Assembly (NCBI RefSeq): GCF_963675165.1
Contig: NC_087390.1
Span: 3,734,001-3,798,000 of the forward strand
Origin: Halichondria panicea
Lineage: Eukaryota; Porifera; Demospongiae; Suberitida; Halichondriidae
Reading direction: 5' to 3'
Length of the DNA stretch: 64,000 nucleotides
Shown: in pieces, positions 1 to 12,165 of the stretch
Layout of the letters: the number at the start of each line of letters is the position of its first letter
Numbering within the stretch: position 1 is the stretch's first letter
The notes under the pieces: generated by a model
Database searches by the model: none
The model's input: the letters and a program-made list of their open reading frames with translations, nothing else
What the model was told of the DNA's origin: nothing
Translations under genes and position numbers: made by a program

Positions 1-90
1 ATTAAAGGTTAATTTTGAAGGTCCATAAAATTAAAGTGCAGGAGCATCAGCCACTGCTTATTTAGTATAATTACATTAATTTGTATGTAC

Positions 91-2948
91 CCTCACATGC
101 TCTTGAACAACAGAGTATGCTGTATCGTGGACTGTGGTGGTAAACTTCATTAGGAGTGTGTCCACAGCGGTCTACATAGTAGTTTGGTGTATGTACATGT
201 ACAATCATGTAAAATCGTTGTCATGCAATGTGATGATCAAGCTCAAAACAACAACAGGTTACTATTATAGACGGGTAGTAATTTTAGCGTTTTCAGATTT
301 TTCCCTGTTTTTAGGGTACTAATTTTGGCGGATTTGTAGCAAATTCATTAGTATAAAATTTGTCAAAAGATGTACAGTAGGAGTGGTTGAATGGAAAGTT
401 TGGAGTCAGATACAGATGAAAAAATAACCTAGGTTACCTTGCTTTGGTTTGCTGTGGAGAAAGAGTACCTGATAGCTCTCTAAGAAAAATTTAATAATAT
501 AAATAATTATGACTTATCTGCTGCACGCTACATCATTAACCTTTACTTTGAAGGAAGAGAAGCGGTCAAGAGCGAATACTTTTTGGAAAAACGTTCCTAT
601 GTATTTTGTATGTAGTAACTGCTATCAGTGTCGTGAAAATACATTTATAAAAAATCATAGCCTGAAGTATAAGCCTCGATATGAGGGTTGCGTATATTCG
701 AGTGAAACCTCGCCGTTCGCGAAAATACACCAGTCCCCTCTTGCCTAAAGTGCTTACAGAAAATGGTGGGCGTATTTTTGCGAGGGTACGGTAGAAGCAT
801 AGTACTTTTCAGCAATGTAAGCGCTTACATACAACGTGTAACAAAATCTACTATGATAGAAGTTGTTGCGGTAAGGCTATCCATGCTACATGTAGCATGG
901 TGTTTTGGGCGTGGCCTGACCTTCCGTTGAGAAAGGAGGTAGAGTTTCACTGTCAGGATTTGTCTTCTGTAGTTGCAGCCCAATCAAGTTACAACATTTT
1001 TGACGTGAACGGTGTCACTTCCGGTTGCGCAACCGCAAGCACGGTAAAATTGATTAACACCCAGCTGCTACAATTTTTTGCATCAGCGTGTTACAGTGCA
1101 GCAATACAAATCCTGACATAGGCCGACCTCCTTTCTAACGGAAGGTCGGGAGTGTAGTATGGTGTAGATACATGTATAAGGCGCCAGGCGAGTACCTGAA
1201 TTTTTCCCAGCTTCTGATACGACTCTTGGACTTGTTCATAACGATCAGCTTTGAATCTGGAGCACAACTTCTCAAGAGCATCTTCAAGCTCTCGCTAATT
1301 ACAAACAGCCAGTCATTAATACGCTAAAGTCAGTGAGCAGCCTACCTCAATATCAGTCTGAATGTCTTGCAGCGACGTGGCCAATTCCCTACAACAAGAA
1401 ACCCTTACACTGAAAGTAAGACCATCACGTACGATCGAAAACCACCCAACTAAAATCACACCAAAATGGTTACATTAATTATTCATTCACTAATTATATC
1501 ATGACTGTACTACGCACGTTACTTTACATGGAAGAATACACACCTGACACAGGAGTACTGCTTGTAGGTTTGGATGACATCCTGACACTCAATACAGATT
1601 TGGGTAGCAGAAGGATAGTCGCACTCCTGAAGTTTACACATGAAATTGCACACAGGTACATCAGAAGAATACACTTATTCAGACATAATTATAATTACCT
1701 GAAGCAATTCCTTCAGTCTTGCATCAGTACGTTGCTACACAGTAAACAATTCAGAGCCAGATAAAAATGTAGTGAAAACCTACCAAGGTCTTGAGAGTTC
1801 TGAGAATGTCCAGCAAAGCTCGCAGTCTCTCCCTTCTTCGATGTTTCGCCAGCAGTCCCAGCCCGCCATGTGACACACCTTTTCTAGCCTCAGTTAACTG
1901 CCTAGACATTTATGAGGGTGTACTTAGTTCCCTGTGCACATGGCATAACATAGTTTGTACCTTCTAGCATTGATGCAAGTAGTAGAGGCTTGTTGTAGAG
2001 ACACTTGAAGCATTGTGACATTCTCTAGTTCCTGGACGTTGAGTATCAACTTACCCAGTAGAGACTATTTTTCATGACCACTAACCTGAACATAAGCTGT
2101 GTAATTTGCAAACACCAAGTCATAGATTTTCCTGTAAATCTGGACAATAGCGCGAAAGTTAAAAACCATTGTAAATTATTATGTACACACTACATACTGC
2201 GTTGTCTTGTGTTTTGAGAACAAATATCCGATCTTCAAGTTTTGGAACGTCCAGCTCTGACTCTGTTCGCTACAAACGTTAAACGTACAATGATTGTAAA
2301 TAGCAGATTGACACCAATGTAAACTTGTACATTTATTACCTTTAGTTCTAGCTCACTACAATCGAATTCTGGTTCACTAAAGTAGGCTTGATCAATATCT
2401 TCAATAACCTGCGATTAACCAACACATAATTATAATTAATAACAACATTGTTCTTACTTCTTCTGTTTTCCTTAAGTCCTCTCTACCATGAGGCAAATCT
2501 GGAGGCTGGAGTGATGGACACTTAAAACAGTCTGTCAATACAATTATACACCTCAATGCTTACAACAGAAAGCACGAGGAACGGTGGTTTCCGTAACTCC
2601 ATATAAACTCCAGAACTATGGCGAAAGGCCCATAAAGCTAGCTTTATAGATAGGATACCGCATGTACCTGAAGAGCATGAATTTCCTCATCTTTCTGTTC
2701 GTCATCATGGCCCTTGCTCTGCAAATTACAGATTCTACTCATCTTTTAGCTTACGATCACAAATTTAAATGGTGTGACTTAAAAGAGTACATCAATGTCA
2801 GATTCCTAGTCTATTGATGCAAACAATGGATTCACAAAGACAAACAACTGAATAACATGATAGATATCTACTTAAGAGACATTCAGACACATTTAACTAC
2901 CTGAAATCCAGAGAGGAACGACTTAACTCTACTTTTTAGGGCAGCCAT
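91..2948 (-). CDS. VPS50: VPS50 (syndetin, CCDC132), N-terminal part, 13 exons, continues off the left edge
   Basis: Syndetin is the specific subunit of the EARP complex (with VPS51, VPS52, VPS53), which tethers vesicles for endosome-to-plasma-membrane recycling. Exons in transcript order: 2901-2948, 2668-2718, 2458-2520, 2340-2408, 2198-2269, 2086-2139, 1961-2031, 1784-1901, 1699-1734, 1544-1626, 1346-1388, 1196-1294, 91-171. All have AG/GT borders and joining phases, giving 296 residues. Diagnostic stretches seen are LRTLKTLQRTDARLKELL, ECDYPSATQICIECQ and YEQVQESYQKLGKIQ, which match the N-terminal coiled-coil region of vertebrate syndetin nearly position by position. The start is ATG at 2948, opening MAALKSRVKSFLSGFQ. 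The first three exons are poorly conserved and rest on phase and splice sites. Animal VPS50 has about 960 residues, so two thirds lies beyond the window. The gene is divergent with SUGCT. Confidence 0.92.
915..1150. mobile_element. Inverted-repeat element, family T copy 1
   Basis: The ends are inverted copies (915-940 against 1126-1150, core GACCTTCCGTT). A second copy lies at 55881-56103. Both share a central palindrome, GGTTGCGCAACCG, and the inner segments GATTTGTCTT and AAATCCTGACATAGG. No coding capacity is seen. It lies in VPS50 intron 12. A non-autonomous DNA transposon (MITE) is the likeliest reading. Confidence 0.7.
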
Positions 2949-3160
2949 GAATTGTCCAATATCTTTTACTCGCAAACCACACCCCGTAATGGGGCGTGTG
3001 GCCACTTGACCCTTGACCTTAGCTAAGACAGCTGGAAACCACTCCCTTGGGGAGTGGTTTGCAACTTTGCATACCTATTTATGTAGCCTCGATTTAAGGC
3101 CGGTACGTACAGCCTGGATTCGAGGCTAGGCTAGAATATCTGAGTACCAACAATTTTTCT
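2949..3160. promoter_or_regulatory. Presumed bidirectional promoter between VPS50 and SUGCT, containing a hairpin repeat
   Basis: Only 212 bp separate the two divergent start codons, so both promoters and 5' leaders must fit here unless an untranslated 5' exon lies further away. Positions 2972-3063 form an imperfect inverted repeat (GCAAACCACACCCC against GGGGAGTGGTTTGC), and a CCACTTGACC motif inside it recurs at 16928 and 36125. A second small inverted repeat, AGCCTCGA..TTCGAGGCT, lies at 3087-3129. No TATA box was identified. The promoter role is inferred from geometry. Confidence 0.5.
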
Positions 3161-6100
3161 ATGGCGTTTGTATACAGATCTACTACTATCAGCAAAGTCT
3201 GTATACATGCTGTTGAGGGCTTAAAACACTGCTGTAGATTTTTAAGCACTGCTGAAAATAAATCTACTCTTCCTCTGAGTGGAATCAGGGTATTGGATTT
3301 CACAAGGTACTAGCTAGCTAGATCTAGATTTAGTACTACGTTAGAAAATGTTTTTTATTTAATAGGATTCTTGCGGGTCCTTTCTGCACTATGCTCCTCG
3401 GAGATTTAGGTGCGGAAGTTATCAAGGTTGAGAGGCTAGGTACGGTGGTCCATTGTTATCCGTTCTGCATGTGTCTTTTTTATCAATATTCCGTCCAGAA
3501 ACATTTGCGAATGCTGGGGAATGCAACTGTTGTTTGAAATAAGGCCCCTTTCTAATTTGCGCCACCGGGCAATAATTAACACCATAATTGCTAGTTCTTG
3601 GTTTGAATACCGTATATCTTAATTCCATCCCACATACTTTTCGGGGCAATTTTCATTGTTCTATTCAGCGGACACTCTGGTGCTTTAATTTTACATCCGG
3701 ACAATACCTTGAAACGTTGAGATACATTCCAAGCAACGTAGTTTTGTTGCCAGCAAGAGTGCTTCAAGTTAGATACCTTTGAGGATTAGCTAGTTGTGCA
3801 ACTATTCAGTCGTACACTATTCTATTATATTTAGCTAGTTCGCATGCAGCTGCATGCTTGTTATTCCGGACACTTCGAGTTTATACTGTAGTCTCCATGC
3901 ATTTACCAGCCACTAAATTTGAGAGTGTTCATGCAGTTGCATGTGCTTTTTAATTTTCACAGTGCGCACTAAAGGATATGTTCCAATTATACCCGGACAA
4001 TTTCTATTTAGAACATAATTATACGGTAATTATGTACACTAGAGCTAACCTCAAAAACGTTATAATAGTAAAAAGCGGTGCCTTAATTAAAAGATCACCT
4101 TTTTGGAAGGACCCATGTTACCCATGTAACACATGCCCTAGCCTAGCTCGTTCAGGTCCCAAATTTTTTCTCCTGATTATAGAGTGCCGGCATGGAGACT
4201 ATAATAATTGCTGTAAGTATTATTATGTTGGATATTGCGCTTTATGAAATTCTTTTGTTGTTGCAGTAACTGGCGATGATACTAGAACGTGGGGACCACC
4301 ATTTGCAAACTCAGAGAGTACATATTTTCTGTCTATCAATCGCAACAAAAAGGTGAATCTGCCTCGATCATCCTTTATCACAAATTATGTGTTTTGCTTA
4401 CAAGTACTTCATGTATCTATAATTATATCTACAGAGTGTAGCACTTGACATTAAAAGTGATGGTGGGAAAGAGATTATCCGACAGGTAATTCTTAATTCA
4501 AATCTATTTTATTATTACGGTTACCCTAATCTTGTCAGCTAGCATCCACGAGTGATGTGTTAGTGGAAAATTTTGTTCCTGGGACATTGGATCGACAAGG
4601 ACTAGGCTATGAAGATTTAAGTGCTGTCAACAAGAAGCTCATCTTTTGCTCCATCACAGGATTTGGAAGCACTGGGCCTTATGCTAGTAGAGCTGGCTAT
4701 GATGTAATTGCTTCTGGTGTTGGTGGACTCATGCACATAACGGGATCAAAAGTAACTATAACTTTTTGTTACGTGTATGTATTTAGCAGGTATTGAATAA
4801 TAATGTCGGAATTGCCTACAGGATGGTGAACCTGTTAAAACCGGTGTAGCTCTGACTGATCTTTCTACTGGGCTATATGCACACAGTGCCATTTTAGCTG
4901 CACTATTGCAGAGGCGTCAAACACACCAGGGACAATGGATACAGTGCAATCTTTTGTCAACTCAGGTGCAATTACAATTTAAATTCTGCCCATTACATTG
5001 TTTTATTAATTCCCTTTAGGTTTCTTTACTCACTCACATTGCTAGTAATTATCTTAATTCCAACGTGGAGGCCACTAGAATTGGAAGTGCTCATGCAAGT
5101 ATCGTTCCTTATCAGGTATGTGTGAAAGGTTTGTTGCGGCCATAGTGTTTTTAATCATGTGCAGGAGTGTGCAAAGTTCCGTGTACTTAATTTCTGTTGT
5201 TTGAACAGTTCGCTTCACATTGTAGGCATTTGAGACTAGCGATGGTTGGCTAGTGGTTGGTGCTGGCAATGATAAACTGTTCGCTAACTTGTGTAAAAGC
5301 ATTGGACATGCTCAATTATCATCAGATGAGCGATTCTGTAGTAACCACTGCAGAGTTAACAATAGAAAAATTCTGGTTGAACTCTTGTCAGAAATGTAAG
5401 CTTGTGTACTTGTGAAGAGGACTGTGCCGCATGTTGAGCATTTTTCATGTGTATACAAAATGCCTGCATAATTAGATATGCTCTGTGATAGTGAATTCAC
5501 GCGTATGCGCATTTCTTTACTGCAGATTCCGACCTGAGCCAACTAGTCACTGGCTGCAAGTGTTAGAAGGTTCTGGCATTGCATACGGCCCCATTAATGA
5601 TCTTCCACAGGTTTTCTCTGATCCTCAGGTGTGTTACATGTATATACATCTGTTGATGTATAGATATTTTTCCCAATTGGAGAGTAATGTGATACATGCT
5701 CCATTTTTCGTAGAGATCGAGTTTCAAGCAATAATTATGCCTCGGTGTGCACATGCGCAGCGAGGTATACGGCAGTGTATTTATGTGTCTGTGTGTAGAC
5801 TGCTAGTATAGTTGATTAAAGATAAAGTGTATGAGCTTCTATAGGCTTCAAGTCCTGTTTTCTTGGATTTGATTTAAAAAATGCTTCGTTCTCGAGTTAG
5901 GGCTACAATGTAGTTTGCTTACTTTGAAGGCTGTAATCTCTTCAGATTCGTCTGAAACAAAATCTGTTATATATTATACTTAGGAAGAACGCTGTAATAG
6001 TGAGGAAAGAACTGCAAAGCGCAGCAGCCATTAATTAACTTTTGGCACAACGATCAGGTCAATCATTTCCCAGTCTCTATTGCACAATTATTGCAACTAG

Positions 6101-7386
6101 CTTTCCATCGTGGCAATATCTCTGTATGCCCATGCATGTCACGTATTAGTACATGTACAGGGCTACACTGAGGGGGGCGAGGGGGGTAATTCGCCCCCCC
6201 TGGGCACAGTTCCCCCCCCCCCCCCTAGGATCTGGCAGGTTCATGTGTACTCCTATAATTCTGATGACTTCGCCCCTCCTACATTTTAATTTGTCCAATT
6301 CGCCCCCCCTGATCCAAAATCCTGGATGCAGCCCTGATGTACGTACGGTTCTCTCCCGCTTGCTTGTTTCCAAGTTTTGATGCTCCCAATTCTAGCAATT
6401 TTTCAAATGCATAATTACATGTGTGTGGTTAATAATTATTGGCTATATTGCAATTCCTTCGTGCTTACAAAAAAGTTCGTAACCGTATTTCGTGGGACAT
6501 CACTTGCGTCCCTGTACCTCTACACATGTATGTCAACTAGTGTATATTATACTAAATAGTGCCATTGTTATTTCAATACATGCATACATTATGTGCATTG
6601 TATGAGCATAAAGTGTCTTGCAGGTGCGACATATGGAAGCTGTCCAGACTGTTCAACATAGAGCTGCTGGAGAAATAAAACTCTTGAGTAAGTTTTATGT
6701 GGCAATTCACTTACAATTTATACTCACATTTTTCCAGTAGAACAAAGTTTACACGCAGTTTTCTATTAAACGTAGATAAAATTGACAGGACTGCGAAATT
6801 ATTCTACCGCAATACATTCAACGTAACTATCCCGAATATTTAAAATTGGGCAGTTCGAAAATTTGCACCAACGAAAATTACTCGGTGTATGCATTACAAT
6901 GCTTTTGTACTTGTGCTAGCCTCGATATTATCGTTCTCGAGGTCAACACAAAGCTCTATGGTCTCAAGGAGGTTTCTGAGCAAAATTGGCGAAAATTAAA
7001 ATATATAACCCAACTGAAAAATAGTGTTTTAAACTTACGTCTAGAGACTAAAAACTCGGCTAGAAGTAGTTCTTTCACACTACAGGTAGGAGAAAACCAA
7101 TTAGATTAACTAAGGTCAAGTGCTGCACCTCCTCTGCAAACTATGTATAGGTATTATTCATGCAAGAGTTGTATTACCAGTACAGTACGACAAGGGCATG
7201 ACGTAATACCTACTTATGCAATAATAGGGTGGTGGGTGGTCCTGGGTATTACCAATATCATCCAGGTATATTGACCACATCCTAGGTGATATTGATATTA
7301 CCCAGCCAGGCATGTACTGTATTTTTATTATGCCTCGGGCGTAGCCGCACGAGAGATACTGTAAAGCTGACTGTGTGTCTGTCTAT

Positions 7387-7419
<33 letters not shown>

Positions 7420-8650
7420 TGTGCGTGTGCGTGTGGGTGTGTGTGTGTGTGTGTGTGTGTATTCCAACTGTAACTGGTTGCAATGCGCCCACAACTAACA
7501 GTTTGTATAGGCTTCTAGCCACGTACGTTCTCTTGGATTTTGATTAGTGGATTTGCAAAATAAATCTTCGTTCTCGAGTGACTATAATTCGACTCACAGT
7601 GAAGCTGTTGCAGTCTTTCATTATAGCATCATCTGTTCGCACAAACTTTCTACCATAGAAACTTGATTATTGGCGCATGCATGCGCTCATGAGGTCAATT
7701 GATATCAGAGCTCTTTACGCGTATATTGAGAATGCGCCTATAATGCAGTCATTTTCGAGCCCCACCCAGTAACTGGATGTCTCTGTGATGAGAGCTCAAT
7801 CGTAAGCTGGCTAGCAAGTGATCAAGCAGGCAATCTTAACTGGATCATGCTGTTACGTTGCAGTCAGTTCATTAATTTTACATCATAATAATTAGCTAGA
7901 AAGTGAGCAAGCAGGCATGCAATCCTAACTGGATCTATATCATACTGTTATGTTACAAAAATTATGCATGGTACAGCTTTGCAGTTCTTTTCTGCAAAGC
8001 TGCACTGTTGCAGCAACCATTATAGACTTCGAACTTTTGGCATCTGATGGTAAATCATTTCCCACTCTTACGATCATGTGTGTCGTATTTTGCTACTTAG
8101 CTTAGCTTAGAAACTTTGTGCAAACAGATGATGCTATGATTATGAGGAGACTATATACACGTAACTAGAGAAAGAGTGTGCAAATCCATGAATCAAAATC
8201 CATGGTTGCGCGGCTATAGTAGCGTATAGAAGCTTTTAGCTTTTGTCGCATTGCAACCGTTGCACACAGCACACACACACAGTCATATTTACGTGCAGCT
8301 ATATATACACCTCAAGGCATATGAGCAAAAATCTGCAGACATTTTAATTAATGTGCAATCAAATTTTGCGATCTTCCTTTTACGAAGCAATTAGCATTTG
8401 CAAAGTTCGCATAATGCTATAGGTTTGATGCTTCCAAAACATTGAATAGATATAGCTATAGTAATAATTATTATTATAATTGTATATAGGCCCAGCAGTG
8501 AAGTACAGTGGTTTCTGTTCTGGTAAGATGACAGCTCCTCCAGTGCTAGGTGAACATACGGTCAGTGTTTTACGAGATATTCTGAACTATGGACCAGAGC
8601 AGATTGAAGAACTAAAAGACTCTGGTTGCATATCTGAGCTGAAGCACTAG
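3161..8650 (+). CDS. SUGCT: Succinyl-CoA:glutarate CoA-transferase (class III, CaiB/formyl-CoA transferase fold), 11 exons, complete
   Basis: This mitochondrial enzyme moves CoA from succinyl-CoA to glutarate, returning free glutarate to lysine and tryptophan breakdown. Exons: 3161-3306, 3366-3439, 4267-4352, 4435-4485, 4539-4751, 4822-4965, 5020-5115, 5226-5395, 5526-5628, 6624-6687, 8490-8650; total 435 residues, close to the human length. Residues 1-34 are rich in K, R, S and hydroxylated residues with little acid, as in a mitochondrial presequence. The CoA-transferase core starts at [11 protein letters not shown], then [41 protein letters not shown] and [17 protein letters not shown]. The family's catalytic aspartate is expected at Asp203 in [11 protein letters not shown]. 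The start at 3161 is the ATG that gives the presequence. Intron 10 is 1.8 kb and carries repeats; most others are short. Other CaiB-like animal enzymes (AMACR) fit less well. Confidence 0.93.
5734..6000. mobile_element. Family C repeat (GCATGCGC-ended MITE), copy in SUGCT intron 9
   Basis: It begins ATTATGCCTCGGTG, then a CGCATGCGC-like core and GAGGTATACGG, followed by TGTGTCTGTGTGTAGACTGC and a segment related to CTATAGGCTTCTAG. The same order recurs, in either orientation and variously truncated, near 7328, 8100, 16110, 22780, 36225, 39285, 41400, 59400 and 63060. No open frame is seen. The downstream border is not sharp. Confidence 0.6.
7328..7690. mobile_element. Family C-related repeat with GT-rich microsatellite, SUGCT intron 10
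   Basis: It starts ATTATGCCTCGGGCGTAG and contains a (GT)n/(GC)n tract at about 7388-7460, then CTATAGGCTTCTAG and ATTTTGATTAGTGG. The GT tract gives false open frames of about 70 residues on both strands (HTHTHT and VCVCV repeats). It lies wholly inside the last SUGCT intron. Confidence 0.6.
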
Positions 8651-9151
8651 AAGACTCTGGTTGCATTTTAATAATAATTTTACAATCAAACACTTGTGCT
8701 AATTGCCCTGCGGCATATTTTTTTGTTCGAAAAGTTATAATTATGGACAGATCGAAGTCTGTGGTTACTATTAATAGAGAAGGATAGAAGCAAAAAAGTT
8801 ATAATTATGTACGTGAATTAATTAGACAAGCTCCTACTGTGTATGTCATAGGAGCTTAAGTCTAATTAAACATAGCGCATTATTTTGTATCAGTTTATAC
8901 AGTGTACTCTCCGAATAGTGAACACATCGGTACCAAAGCCGTCCTTTGTTAATAAATAGAACATTTTCTAGTTACATGTATAACTGTTAAGGAATTGATT
9001 TCTACAACCAGCTAGTAAGTAATCTATTAATTTTCAATGGGCTATCAACAAAATCAACAAAACATATACCAGTGTTTAAATGAATCACAGAGGCCGCACC
9101 ATCTTTAGTGGCAAGTCCCAATTTTTGTTTTGCTCAAATTGAGCACCAAAA

Positions 9152-9365
9152 TACCGTATAGCGGGAAAGCTGCCATTAATTTTGGCTCGAGAGACCTCAG
9201 TATAAAATGTCCGCAGTTGTAATATTTGCATGTGTTTCAATGACAGGAAACCACCCACCAAGAGCTTTGCATGTGAAATACCAGCCGGTGCATTAGCCAG
9301 TTTTAATTTTTGCTGCGTTAACTGCTTTGGCCTCGAAAAACGGGGGTTGCACCTCACGAATGACT
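9152..9365. mobile_element. Family B inverted-repeat element, copy 1
   Basis: It starts TACCGTATAGCGGGAAA and carries the family interior GGCTCGAGAGACCTCAG, CAGGAAACCACC and AAGAGCTTTGCATGTGAAA. A fuller copy lies at 19543-19771 and a half copy ends at 20162. The right end is truncated. Confidence 0.6.
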
Positions 9366-9654
9366 TAAGATGCTGAGTCAGCAGCCAAGAAGAGTACAAT
9401 AACTGCTGCTGCGCAAGAGTTTGGAGTAGACATTCAAAACGCCTGTTTCGAATAATTACCCATCTCGTTAGGCACCTTCTCTACAGACGTTGCTAGGAGA
9501 TAATGTTTAATCAAGTAAATACAGCTACTATTATAGTTTGGGGGGAGGAAGGAATCGTTAGCTCGCCGGAAAATGTTGGCCCATACTCATTATTATTATT
9601 TTGTTATTGCATGTATAGCTACACTAGATGTAACCTCGTCCAGTTTGAGTTGTA

Positions 9655-9828
9655 TATTGTGTCTACATCTGATGTAGTAGCCTCATCTCCTGGTCGAGTT
9701 GTCTCTAAAATAACGCTATGGTGACCTAGCGGTTCTTTAGAAACACTCGGCCTGGGGACTCTACCTAGCGTAATTCTTTTAGAGGCAGCTCGGCCTGGAG
9801 ATGAGGCTACTACATCAGATGTAGACTA
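9655..9828. repeat. Inverted repeat with long arms
   Basis: The left arm at about 9659-9698 (TACATCTGATGTAGTAGCC, then TCATCTCCTGG) is matched by the complementary right arm at about 9790-9826. Inside are a second, weaker pair (CTCGGCC) and no open frame. It is a probable foldback element. Confidence 0.65.
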
Positions 9829-10369
9829 GATCACGCATGATGCACACAATAATCCCCCAAAATTAGGCCTTGACAATTTAATTATGCTCTTTTTTGCCTA
9901 TTTCTTTTCGCCTATTCTTCCAGTTTGGTGTACCCGTTTAAAGACATATCACTCTCATTCTGTAAAGACAATTACAGAAAATGAAATATAATCCTCTAGG
10001 GCTAGGTTTTGCAAAAGAAAAAAGAGTTTTGTAACGAAAATGCTCCTCGATATATGCCTGCCTAGTGCTTACAGTACATGCAGTAGTAGATGTCTGGCTA
10101 CAGAACTAAGTGAAAGTAGGTCTACCAGACTATACTTTTTTTTATGAGGGTCAAATTATGCTAGTTCCTAAAAGTCTCCTTATTATTTTCAAAAATTATG
10201 CTAGCATAATTTGCCAAGGCTGAAGCCCTAACCGCAGCACTATAAAAGGACCTCGATCCCCATAGCAACGATTCAGCAAAGGCATGCCAGATTTTGCAGC
10301 CATCAAAGAGCTATAGTTGAGCAACACGTCGTCAAGGGCGTATATCAGTACACGTAGCTAGCTGATCGA

Positions 10370-10487
10370 GTTCAAACGTGGCCGGAGGAATGTGTGCATT
10401 TGCATGAAGTGCTAAAAATAGAAATGTCTATTTTTAGCATTTCATGCACAATCGTGCACATTCATCCGCCCACGTTTGAACTCTGCT
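10370..10487. repeat. Hairpin of about 118 bp
   Basis: Arms AGTTCAAACGTGG ... GTGCTAAAAATAG and CTATTTTTAGCAT ... CCACGTTTGAACT pair across a short loop at about 10423-10429. It would form a nearly continuous stem. No coding potential. MITE-like. Confidence 0.65.
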
Positions 10488-12165
10488 CATATAGGAGTTG
10501 CATGCCCTCTCTTCTTTTATACGCCCTTGACGTCGTATCGTATCCTACAGATACTCCTTGTCCAAGTGTTGTGCAAAAATTCTGCATGTTCTTTGCGACG
10601 TCCTGACCATGCATAAACGATATTATTGTTACCCGATACCAGCGGATGATTAGCGCACATGCGCAAGGAGTCAATACGAAGTACACGATAATTATCCGCC
10701 CACGTCGCATGTTTTTGCTGAGTGTAATCATAGATTTTTTTTATTTTTTTTTTAATTTAAGAAATTTTATTCATATGCATAAGGGTAGGTCAGGTAGCTC
10801 AGATGGCTAGTGTGAAGACTTCCCCTGGACAACACAAAAACAGAGAAATAAAACAGGAGCTACAGCTAATTATAATAATTATTACACAAAAAGCTACTGT
10901 TGAAGAGTTAGCTCTTCAATCTATGGTGTAATCAGCTCGGAGGCTCTGCACCGCGCCTGTCGTACCTCTATATGGTTTCACTGGGACAATACCCCCGTCC
11001 CCAAGCTTTACTTGTTCTTGTTTTTGTCTAGCCTCGACCCCATGCAGGCCATATGCACTTCTTCAGGGAAGTGGGCCTGGTAGTACTGTGTTGCTGATGT
11101 AGAGATGTTAGTACCAAATCGATTCTCATCATTATTTTGTTCTTATCGAACTCCTCGAGCTATCACTCATCAGGTCTGTTTTTTCGTAGGCATCAAGCCA
11201 CGCGTACACACCAGTTGGCCTGGCGTTAACATAATAAGGGGTGACTTTGTGAAAGTTTACAGAGTGCCCTTGTCTGTTTTCGGCACTTTTAACCCCATAC
11301 ATGATACGTTATTACCTGAGGGTGTACGCTGCAGTTTGGTACCAATGTCGTCATATGTCCCAATCATTCCAGAATAATTATACAGTATATATAGCGGTAA
11401 ATTTAGCAACAAAATGATAAAATCTCGCCATGCATGCACTATATTTATAGGCCTTGCCCAATTATGCTTAAAAGTTTGCCTATTATTAGTTTAGTCTCCA
11501 GTCTCATGCATTGTACCTCTAATAATTAGTTTAATTTTTAATTATTATCCCAATAAAAATCATCAACGAGTTGCAACATCAGACGCTTAGGCTGGCATAA
11601 TGCTAATGCTCCACCGCACCTATTAGTCTCAAAATTATGCTAGCATAATAATATTGGCAAAGCCTAAGAGACACTAAATACAACATTTAATTTAGCAGTT
11701 ATCAGCGGAATTGGCAAACAAATACTGTGCTCCACACTGTAAATAAATTAATGGAAACTTTCTGGCTGCGAAAATTTGGTGCATACATGTACATGTAGCA
11801 GATGCTATGTAAATCTCACCTTTTATGAGGATTGCACCCATATATCCTCTGCTACCGTGGTTCAAGTACAATCGTGATCTTTGCAAAACCTATACTGCAT
11901 GGTCTGGTATAACACAATCTTTGCCAGATCGCAAACGGGTAAATTTTTTGTCGATTTGGCTCATTTGCAGTATATATACACTGCCCAACTAACCAATCAC
12001 CTCTTCCACAACACTCTAAAACTCTTTTTGAGCGAAAAACATGTACCAAGACACTTGTACAGTGTGAGATACTCCGTAATATATATACATGTAAGTATTT
12101 TCACACAAGTGTTTACCACAAAAGTATACAAACAAATGTTGTTGCTTCTAAAAACAGCCGGGGAC

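Larger units (their letters stand above)
8651..12165. other. Gene-free stretch between the convergent SUGCT and PIP4K 3' ends
   Basis: No exon with conserved sequence was found in this 3.5 kb. The only polyadenylation-like signal noted for SUGCT is AATAAA at 8951. It contains a family B repeat at 9152, an inverted repeat at 9655-9828, a hairpin at 10370-10487 and AT-rich filler. Short open frames here lack splice sites or family similarity. Confidence 0.7.

Noticed and set aside
1501..1764. Plus-strand 87-codon open frame
   Set aside because: It is antisense to VPS50 exons 9 and 10, whose protein is conserved.
3094..3303. Minus-strand 69-codon open frame
   Set aside because: It is the antisense shadow of SUGCT exon 1, which has conserved sequence and a good donor.
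7282..7522. Open frames of about 65-70 residues on both strands
   Set aside because: They are translations of a (GT)n microsatellite in SUGCT intron 10.
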